Positions 55,763-64,000 of a DNA stretch of 64,000 bases are shown in pieces. Each line of letters starts with the position of its first letter. The first letter of the stretch is position 1. Source of the stretch: Podocnemis expansa (Eukaryota; Chordata; Testudines; Podocnemididae); the NCBI GenBank assembly GCA_007922195.1, contig ML682038.1:1631436-1695435 (forward strand), given 5' to 3'. Position numbers and translations under genes: made by a program. The notes under the pieces were generated by a model. It saw only the letters and a program-made list of their open reading frames with translations, was not told where the DNA came from and did no database searches.

Positions 55763-56213
55763 GCGTATGTCCACACACAGCTTTTAGATTGAAATAATGC
55801 TGGTTATTTTGATCTAAAAGAGTTTATGTCTGCACGACGTTTTCCTTGAATCGAAATAAGGAGCTCCTTTATTTCAATTCAGGAAAAGTTAGAGCGATTC
55901 CTTAAAACCCAGTTTTAAATCAAAATATTGCTTAAATCAAAACAGTTGTTTCGAAAGAACACCGTTTGGATGTGTTATTTCGAAATAACTGTTTAAATCA
56001 ATTCCAGCACCAGTTCCCTTCTTCCTTCCAGGGTGCTGCTCCCCAGAATTGAACTAGCAAGTCCTGTGTCCGGACACGCTAGTTTGATTTGGGGTTTTTT
56101 TGGTGTGGACCTGTTAAATCAATTTAGCTTAAATCGATTTAATGATTTTATATCGATTTAGCTTATATAGATTTAACTTAAATCGATTTAACCAGCTAGG
56201 TGTGGACATAGCC
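55763..56213. mobile_element. Harbinger-type MITE with TTCGAA left arm and ATCGAT right arm
   Basis: Ends GCGTATGTCCACACACAG and, inverted, GGCTATGTCCACACCTAG. ATA is duplicated (55760-55762, 56214-56216). The left arm has TTTCGAAAT words and AAATAAGGAGCTCCTTTATT, the core CTTCCTTCCAGGGTGC, the right arm AAATCGATTTAA words. It mirrors the design of 27412-28373 but has no minisatellite. Confidence 0.87.
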
Positions 56214-56216
56214 ATA

Positions 56217-56690
56217 GATTCTAAGGTCAAAAGGGATGAATCTGATCATGTAGTCTGAGCTCCTGCCCAATGCAGGCCACAAAACCTCACCCACTCCTGC
56301 AATAAACCTCTACCCTGTAACCAGAGCTCCTTCAATTCTTCTGCTCTTTCATAGACCTACCCCCTGCATATGTCATTCTGTCCCTCTTCAGTGATACCTG
56401 GACCACAACTAGAGGATAATAAAAGTGCTACATCTCTCTTTTAGTTCAGAAAGTTGAGACTTATATTTTTAAAACCAGAGGTCCTAAATTCCATCCTGAT
56501 GCCAGTGACCCACCCAGGAGCATGGGTCTAACCCACACTGGGGAACAGCCAGGAGAGAAAAAAAATTAAGTCTATTCAGTCACACATTAGCTTTCATTGG
56601 GTTAAGTACAACATAGTTTGCAGTTGGTTGTGGAACCTCTGATTGGTGTTAAAATAAAATTTGTTGGGCCCTGGAACCCTCTTAAATTGG
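56217..56690. other. Unassigned sequence
   Basis: No supported feature. Confidence 0.35.
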
Positions 56691-56693
56691 TGG

Positions 56694-56880
56694 GTCCCCC
56701 TCGCACCAGTGCAGGCCCCCTCATACACCCCAGCTCCTGACCCCCAAATGCCTGCCTCCCATCCCAACTCCTGACCCCCCCACATCTGCTCCCCTCCCCA
56801 GCTCCCGCCCCATACATGCCTGCCCCCCCACCCCAGCTCCCACCTCCCCACACCTACCCCCCCCTTTCCTGACCACCATG
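56694..56880. repeat. C-rich minisatellite
   Basis: About four diverged 33-38-bp units with CCCCAGCTCC and TGCCTGCCCCCC. Minus-strand glycine-rich open frames are compositional. Confidence 0.65.
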
Positions 56881-56949
56881 CAGAGAGGCCCTGGCCTGGA
56901 CTGAGACGTTGGCCTAGATCCTGGTCTCACCGAGCATGCCCAACACAAT

Positions 56950-57140
56950 GCTGTTCTGGGGCTTGCTATTTTTAGGGGCTCAGAGCTCTGGCCCCTAAAA
57001 ATAGAAAATGGAGCTGGAATGCTGTGTTCTGGGACCTACTATTTTTAAATGGTGGGCCCCAGAATGCAGTATTTTGGCTCTATTTTCTATTTCAGGGGCC
57101 CCAGAATGCTGAGCCCCTAAAAATAGTGGGCCCTGGAATG
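56950..57140. repeat. Compound inverted repeat of TATTTTTAGGGGC words
   Basis: CTATTTTTAGGGGCTCAG (about 56968) faces GGCCCCTAAAAATAG (about 56990) and again CTGAGCCCCTAAAAATAG (about 57109). GGGCCCCAGAATGC and GGGGCCCCAGAATGC also recur. Several alternative hairpins are possible. Confidence 0.7.
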
Positions 57141-58958
57141 GCGTCCCCCCCACATTCCAGCTTACTTTAACGCCTGCCTCTGATGCCTTCTATAATTATT
57201 GCAGAACAGCTATATATAAATTGTTAGATAAAGAATAGGTTTTATCCCTTTTGTTATATGTATATTGCTATGGTATGCTGTAAGACGCATGAGCTAGGAA
57301 TGCATCTGTACACAATTACCAGCGGCCTTTCCTTTGTATATATGTGAAATGTATTAATGACCCAGATTTATTGCCAGAGAAAATGTCATTTCCTCTTCAC
57401 CAAAACACAGGGAAAAAACCCCAAACATCTACCCACCTGCAGATGTTAAAATGCTTCACATTGAAAACAAAATGACAAGCAACAGAAATAATTTCATTTC
57501 CCTCTTCACTAACACATAGTATGAAAAATAACCTTCCACTCTGCTGATGTCAGACTGATTTAGGGATGGAAATGCAAGTTAAAAGGAAATACTCACCAAT
57601 AAATATAATTTCATTTGTAAGATAAAGTGACCAACTAAAAGTTAAAAGTACTTAAAATAGGACTGTACATTGACAAAGCAGAATAGCCAGCACCAGCAAA
57701 TCCTGAACAAGAGAACAGCTATAAACATATCAGTGTTGTTACTACCAGAGTCCCCTACATCTCCATTGCCAAAAGGCAAGAAATAAAGGACCAGAATCTT
57801 AGACGGGCACAGCTCTCTTGAAATTAGTGGAGCTACATTAATTTACACCAGTTGAGAATCGGGTCTAACAGCTCTTATAGTACTAGCCTGGCAATTACAG
57901 GCAACTCTTGAAATGCCCTGACTAAGTGATTCTCATTCTAGCTTAAGAAATTTTTAATCTATTTTTGCCTCTGTGGTCCCTTGATTGTGGATCATGCTCC
58001 TTTCTTTCACAAACCCAAGGCCAAATACGACACTTAGAAATAATGGTGTTAATGTATTCAGTAGTGAAGTCATTTTACTTGTTTGGGATCATTTCAGATG
58101 TATATTGTACTATCGTTATGCACTTGATGAGATGGAAGTTGAAGCAACCTATCTCCAGGGTGGTATAGTCAGGCTATTGTTTAAAAAGCCAGGTGACAAA
58201 AAGGCCAATGGTGAAGCAGAATCTCTGAAACATCACAGGGTGACAGACATGTTAATACTGTCTATGGGGATTGTAGAGTGACATTCTGACTGCTTTGGAA
58301 AACCATGCAATTCCTGAAAATTCAGCCACTTTACGTAAATATCTAGGAACTGGCATCCATGACACCAAGGCTTGCATCTCAGTGAAGTGGTAATCTTTTC
58401 AGTTCACATATTTCCTGGCTTAAGGAGCTCTGCACAAAATGGGCATTAGCAGAATTTGGGAAGCCAAGCTGTTCAATCCCCCTTGCTTTGCTATTCGTGT
58501 TGTACCTTGATCTTATATGGTGATTTATGCAATGTTAGCCAAATCCCTAATGCAGCTATCACTGCTACAGACTTCTTAGCCCCACAGGTGGACTGCTCAA
58601 CTCCAAACTGATCAGGTAGCCAGCTTTCATACTCACCATTCGCCAATGGTGAGTGATGCTTTCAGTTCACTGATCTGATGCCGTAACCTCAGAGTGATCC
58701 ACACAGAGACAGAATGACATTTACAATGAAGGTGTGATCATAGAACCAGTTCTGAAGTCTTTGGTCAGTCCTGAATAAGTAATTCAGACCTCATTTGGGA
58801 AGTTGTTCAGCCCTTCTGCCTCTCCCAGGACTACAGCACAACACTGTCCCAGAGAAGTCATGGCCTAAAAATATTTTGCTTCAGTGAATGAAACATGAAG
58901 TTTGGAACTAGTTTTCATTATGGAAGGAGCTGTCTTAGTATCTCTTCAGCAGGTACAG
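57141..58958. other. Unassigned; possible old transposon 57960-59440
   Basis: 57141-57950 is AT-rich and featureless. From 57965 a plus-strand frame (to 58281) reads like a compact acidic/basic protein (DEMEVEATYLQGGIVRLLF) without a family I recognise. Confidence 0.3.
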
Positions 58959-59210
58959 CTACAAGTTCATAAGATGCTCTTGCTCCTTGCAGTCCTCAGG
59001 TTCTTCTGTCTCCTTGTATGAAGGTTTCAGCAACTGCAGCAATTCTAGCTCTTCAGCAACCAGTCTGGCTCTCTGATAAAAGAGAAACCTCTGATCCTCT
59101 AAAATGGCCTCCATGTTGGGATATGTTCCAGAAATGGCAGTGGTTGATGTTGGGCACTGAGATATTGGCCCAGTCTCTGGCCCTGCAAAACCTTGCAGGA
59201 TCTTCTTCAA
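58959..59210 (-). other. Unrecognised 83-codon open frame
   Basis: Starts MKKILQGFAGPETGPISQ and ends with an acidic helix (LVAEELELLQLLKPSYKETE). I do not recognise a family. Beyond it, at 59395-59425, GGGTAGACAAGTC resembles a Harbinger-type terminus, so it may be part of an old transposon. There is no start context or splice evidence. Confidence 0.25.
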
Positions 59211-59971
59211 CCTCCTGGTTCAAGTAGCTGCTCCGTGAACTATGAACTCACTCTAGTATTACTGCAGTGGTTACAGAGACTGCTGTGTGTGGATGCAGTC
59301 CACAGTGTGCACTCAAAACAGAATGGCTAGTGTGGACACAGAGCACTGCTGCAAGTTGCTTATGTTCAACTACATGAGTTCAAAATGAAATGGTGCAATA
59401 TTTTAGGGTAGACAAGTCTGTGTAACTAGTATGATCTAAACTCTCCCATGGCATCTAATACAGCTGTGTGATTTCATTTGTTATTGCTATTCTTTTTGCA
59501 AGATTCTGTTAAACTCTATACAGTAGTGGCAGCAAAAACAGACTTAAATCAGTCTTCACCAAGAGCAGGACCACTACACAGAGCTTATTTCCTAATAATA
59601 ATATTATTACAAGAAGTAGTAATAATATTACTTCTTGAGTGGTCTCACTTAGACATACACCAAGATACTACTTAGATTCTCTCTGCAAGCTCTTTGTGAG
59701 AATTATCAGCCTTTACAGTTTCCCTAATCTTTGTCTTCAAATTTGTATTAGAATTTTTTTTACTCGCTTGTACAAAAAATGTGACCTGTGTGAGTTTGCA
59801 ATCTCTCCTCATTGCGTTATTAGCCAATTCTCTCTCTGGACAGGCTTTGTTCAAGTGCAGACATAGAAGCACCTAAAGCATTTAGTTTTTGGAGACTTGC
59901 TCTTAACTGTCAAGTCTCCATGACTGTGTATCTAAGTGGAACATAACTTTTTGTTTACTAGAGGTCACTTA
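59211..59971. other. Unassigned AT-rich sequence
   Basis: Contains a short palindromic AATAATATTATTAC stretch (about 59596-59630). Nothing else is supported. Confidence 0.4.
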
Positions 59972-61947
59972 GGTAACCCTTCTGCCAGGGCAAGCTGGCA
60001 GAACAAGGGCCAGGTTCTATATCTAGAGGTTTCCAAATAATGTTACAGCACCAAATGGCTTGAGCCCCCACCCAATCTTCTGGGAAATCATTCACTATTC
60101 CCTGGGCACCCCGAAGGGGTAATGCTTCCCTGCTTGCAAGCACAGGTCTGAGTGTAGTATACAGAACTTTTAATAGTAATAAAAACAGAATGTAAAAGGC
60201 CCAATAACAAAAATCAGCACTGATCTGGAGGATCAGTGCCAAACAGGTTCCCAACATGATCCCACACAGCGCAATAGCACATGTGAACTCAATAGCAAAC
60301 CCAGCACTGATCTGGAGAATCAGTACAAAACAAGTTCCCGACAAATCCCAGGGTATGTAGAGAGTGTCTTTCATGCCAGCTGTCTGATGACGCCACCCAC
60401 TGGTCACTCATGCTCTGCTCTCACCAGCCGCTGGCTCTGCCCGCCGGCTCTGCCCACAGGTCACTTATGCCACCCAGCTTGCCACTGGCTGCTCTCACCA
60501 TCTGCTGGCTCTCCCCCTAGGTCAGTCCATCTGCTGCTTGTCTTCAGTGATTCAGCTCAGAGAGAGTGTTTTCCTCTCTCAGGGTGTGTTCACACAGCAT
60601 TCTTATTTCAAAACAACGAGGCTGTTTCGAAATAAGAAACGCCATGGCCACACAATGCACGGCCATGTCGAAACAAGCAAACCGCTTGTTTTGAAATGGC
60701 AGCCGTTCTTTCGAAACATCTTAAACCTGCTTTTGTTTCGAAACACCGTTGTTTCGAAATGACTCGTTTCAAAACAACGCCAGCGGGACATGCTGTTTCA
60801 AAACAACATTTGACCCTTCCTCCCAGGGTGCTAAGCACCCTGGGAGGAAGGGCTGCCCCCTCAACTCCCTGGCCAGGGTGCTGAGGGGTGTCCCCTGGCC
60901 GGCAGAGGGGGACTGCAGGCACCGGCGGAAAGCAGTGCAGCCAGGCTCCGCACCCCGCCGGTGCCTGCAGAAGGGGACTGCGGGGTGAAGTGCAGCCACG
61001 CACCTCACCTCGTGGCTGTCTGCAGGGGGCTGCAGGCACCCGTGGGGTGAAGCGCAGCCGGGCGTCTCACCCCGCAGGTGTCTGCAGGCACTGGTGGAGA
61101 GCAGCGCAGCCGGGTGCTGCACCCCCTGCCTGGGCTGCCCCCAAAATCCGCCACGGGTCGGGGGCACCCGGCTCAGCCTGCCGCTGCAGGGCCCAGGGTG
61201 AGCGCTGCCCCGGGATTCCCCTGCAGACACCCGCGGGGTGAGGCACAGCTGCACTTTGCCCTGCGGGTGCCTGCAGTCCCCCCCCCCAAGTGAAATAGCA
61301 TGTCCACACTGTGGACATGCTATTTCGCTCCCTTATTTCGAAGACACTTTTTTTGTCTTTCAAAATAAGGTGTTTTGAAATAACCCTTTATTTCAAAACA
61401 GCTTGTTTCAAAACAAGCCCTCTGTGTGTGAACATAGCCTCAGTGATTTCAGCTCTTAAACCTCAAGTAGCTGCCAACTGGTCCTTCCATTAAAATAGCA
61501 AAGAAAGGCCTCATAAGAAGCTTAGCTAGATCTATCATTTAACAGGGGAGCCAGGGGGTGAGACAAATGCCTCAAGCATAGCTCCAGACTGAACTATACA
61601 ACCCCCACCCCCGTTCCATCTTTTCCAGGCTGAAACAGGCAGTGGCCTCTCTTACAAGTCTCTGTTTTGCTCAGGGGAGCTTTTACCCTTTAACTAACCC
61701 AAACAGATTTGGAACAATCGGAGAGTAGCATATCACAAAAGACAGTATTTAATATTTCCCTTCAGTAGAATTACAGATATTGACAAATTTGTGATCTGAT
61801 CAAGCCCAAATACCATTACCCATATTGCCCTGCACCCATAGTGTATTTATGCTAATATGTTCTTTGTGCTCATGGAAATACTAAACCCATGCAGATTAGT
61901 TGCCTCCCTCAGAAGCTGTTAGATACAGCTTCAAAGCCTGCCTTACA
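59972..61947 (-). repeat. Second solo LTR (family of 10161-10852), interrupted
   Basis: Minus-strand start TGTAAGGCAGGC at 61947 and end GAAGGGTTACC at 59972. CTTA is duplicated (59968-59971, 61948-61951). The two LTR halves (59972-60540 and 61850-61947) are separated by the MITE at 60582-61439 and by about 400 bp of unclassified sequence (61443-61848). Confidence 0.72.
60582..61439. mobile_element. Harbinger-type MITE, TTCGAA arms, GC-rich core
   Basis: Ends GGGTGTGTTCACAC and, inverted, GGCTATGTTCACAC. TCA is duplicated (60579-60581, 61440-61442). Both arms are made of TTTCGAAACAA/TTTCGAAATAA words. The core starts with the palindrome CCAGGGTGCTAAGCACCCTG and continues as GC-rich tandem units of about 60-70 bp (GCAGGCACCCGTGGGGTGAA). 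Confidence 0.88.
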
Positions 61948-61951
61948 CTTA

Positions 61952-62570
61952 AATTTATTGCTGTCTAATTGTTATTTGAATGCTATTAGAGATTCACAGC
62001 ACCTGGCTTCCTCCTCTGATTCTTTGCACTTATGTCAAGTCCAGCTGTCCAGGTGGGCAGCAGTATAATAATGTGGTGATGGGCTGCTGTCAACTGCAGA
62101 AGAGTGAGCTGGAAGCAGGGCAAAGAACTGCAGGAAAGTTCCTTCTCCTGGCCAAAACTGGGCAGCTGGAGGGGATCACCAATAGAAAACCTGGAAGGAC
62201 ACTCTAAATTCTGTGAGACCACAAAAAGGAGGATTTAGATTAAGACGAGGATCCCCACAGCAGCAATCATACTCAATTGGCATTAAAACATTGTCAGAAA
62301 AGTAATTTTGGTGCTGTTCAAGTTAATGAAATATAGCACACAACATGAACATTAGTCAATATTTACTATTAATTATTCTATTGTTAATGTTCCATTAGCA
62401 CCTTGAAGCCTCAACTGAAATTAAGGCCTCCTTGTGAGAGAATTTATAGAGATAGCCTCTGCACCAAAGAGCTCTCAGTCTAAATTGACAAGCAATGGCA
62501 GTGGAAACAGAGGTGAAGTGACTTGTCTAATGTCACACAGGAGAGCAGTGGGATAGTCAGCAGTAGACTC
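61952..62570. other. Unassigned sequence
   Basis: No supported feature. Confidence 0.4.
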
Positions 62571-62573
62571 TAA

Positions 62574-62968
62574 TTGTGTTCACACAGCAGTCTTATTTCA
62601 AAACAACAAAGGTTGTTCGAAATAAGAAACGCCAAGTTCACATGACGTACCATTGTTTCGAAACAATGGCTTCCATTGTTTCGAAACAACGGCTTCCATT
62701 GTTTCGAAACAATGGCGTTGTTTTGAAACAACTTAAACCCCATTTGGTGATGAAACAATCCCATCAGAACATGGTATTTCGAAACGATGGTGCCTCGTTT
62801 CGAAATAACTGTTGTCTGAACATGCTATTTCACTTTGAGCTTTTTTCCTTAATTTGAATTAACATTTTCATAATTCAAATTAACTTATTTCGAAATAACG
62901 CCTTATTTCGATACAAGTTGTTTCAAAACAACTTGTATCGAAATAACCCCCTGTGTGTGAACATAACC
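62574..62968. mobile_element. Harbinger-type MITE, TTCGAA arms
   Basis: Ends TTGTGTTCACACAG and, inverted, GGTTATGTTCACAC. TAA is duplicated (62571-62573, 62969-62971). The arms are GTTTCGAAACAATGG arrays; the right half also uses AATTCAAATTAAC words. 395 bp, no GC core. Confidence 0.9.
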
Positions 62969-63058
62969 TAAGTGACTTATCACACTGCTCTTTCCCAAAA
63001 GTTGCCATTGTGGTACAGATACATGCAGTGAAGAATGCTTTGTTTGTGTCCTCTCTAT

Positions 63059-63369
63059 GGCTATGTCTACGCTAGATGCTTAAGTCGACTTAAGCAACTC
63101 CATGGCCATGTCTGGAGTTCATTAAGTCAACTTAAGCACTCGCTTAAGTCAACTTAATAATTCTCACCCTTAAAGTTGACTTTAAGGTTTAAGTTGACTT
63201 TATTAAGTCAACTTAATAAAATGTGATCATTATAGTTGACTTAATAAAGTCAACTTAAGGCAGGATAGCCATTTAAGTCAACTTTATAAAGTCAACTTAA
63301 ACAAATGGGGACTCTGTAAGTTGACCTTGTTAGGGCAACTTAACTGAGCCCTCTAGTGTAGGCATAGCC
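63059..63369. mobile_element. Harbinger-type MITE, GTCGAC arms
   Basis: Ends GGCTATGTCTACGCTAG and, inverted, GGCTATGCCTACACTAG. TAT is duplicated (63056-63058, 63370-63372). The arms are AAGTCGACTTAA/AAGTTGACTT arrays. The cleanest member of the class whose terminus the transposase remnant at 51626-53092 shares. Confidence 0.92.
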
Positions 63370-63372
63370 TAT

Positions 63373-64000
63373 GATATTATGATTAAGCAAAAGGATCTGG
63401 AAATGCAAGCAACTGGTCTCATTTCAACCTTATAGAAAAACAGATGTCTCTTGAGAAGAGCAAGAGTTTTAGTGTGACCAGCTTCCTCAGTCCTACTTCA
63501 CTGGGCTCTTGTTGACAGCCTGCTATTAGGTTCACTGCCAGGTAATGTTATCTTTCAGGAAAGTAGTTCAGTTGTTGCATTCACAGCTACTCTGTGCCTG
63601 GTGGTGAACTGCATTAATTTTGTGGTCCTCAAATAACATTGAGCAATTTTTCATGTGATCTTTTGATAGCGCCCCTGACTGCTGCAATGTCTCCTGTAAA
63701 CAATGTCATTGCTACATGTGAGAGTGTCACTGTGTACTACCAAGGAGTTAATTTCTTTTGGAAAAATACAAGTCTCTTTGTTTGGTCAAGATTTGCATTT
63801 AATTTGTCAAAATATGCACCATTATTCTTGCTAGGAAATGGTAATTTGTTCTGTACATAGGATAGGGGGGGCTAATCACTGTCTTCTACAGTGATAATAC
63901 ATATTATAACCTCCTTTGCTTTATGTTTTTCTAGCTGTGCAATCTGTCAGCCAATTATTCTTCTTCACTAATTAGGCTGAGGGTTTGGGGAAATTTGTAT
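63373..64000. other. AT-rich sequence, no gene seen
   Basis: An open frame at 63639-63860 has no recognisable motif. Confidence 0.4.

Overview
This window looks like an intergenic or intronic stretch of a sauropsid genome, most likely a turtle. I found no host exon that I can support. The organism call is an inference from the repeat content: a CR1 LINE 3' end with ATTCTATG repeats, Penelope-like (PLE) elements, an R4/Dong-type LINE, Ty3/gypsy elements, a Trp-type-primed endogenous retrovirus, hAT, pogo-like and PIF/Harbinger DNA transposons. One 10-N gap lies at 12144-12153. Every recognisable protein-coding stretch belongs to a mobile element and carries stops or frameshifts.

Layout. 1-3851: 5' part of an endogenous retrovirus on the minus strand (LTR, primer site, gag, protease, start of RT), running off the left edge. 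4074-8034: a 3' fragment of an R4-like LINE followed head-to-tail by a nearly full-length copy whose 5' end is a tRNA-like sequence. 8.1-13.8 kb: MITE ends, GC-rich repeats, a solo LTR, a palindromic PLE insertion and a hAT MITE. 14.4-15.2 kb: a PLE with its GIY-YIG endonuclease end. 16.4-26.3 kb: a pile of gypsy fragments (integrase parts, an LTR, gag-protease) with hAT MITEs inserted in them, plus a second PLE. 27.1-30.98 kb: a PLE palindrome split by a Harbinger-type MITE, then a MITE split by a gypsy solo LTR. 32.5-38.0 kb: two hAT MITEs, a pogo-like element full of inverted repeats, a 197-bp complete mini-PLE and a palindromic MITE. 38-44.6 kb is mostly AT-rich unique-looking sequence with a CR1 tail and a 460-bp palindrome. 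44.7-49.9 kb: a minus-strand gypsy remnant (RNase H, polypurine tract, 3' LTR) split by a 3.5-kb hAT-like insertion. 50.5-53.1 kb: a decayed two-gene Harbinger element. 53.1-64 kb: a mini-PLE, four Harbinger-type palindromic MITEs and an inverted copy of the solo LTR seen at 10.2 kb.

Two themes stand out. First, a set of MITEs share the same ends (GGCTATGTCTACACTAG-like, 3-bp target duplications), but their arms are built from different short palindromic words (around GTCGAC, TTCGAA or ATCGAT). A Harbinger transposase remnant ends in the same terminus and GTCGAC-type arm, so it is a candidate for the enzyme that moved them. Second, PLE tails repeatedly occur as head-to-head palindromes, three of them bounded by 12-14-bp target duplications, with a hammerhead-ribozyme-like core at the fold. 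Nested insertions with readable empty sites allow relative dating of several families.
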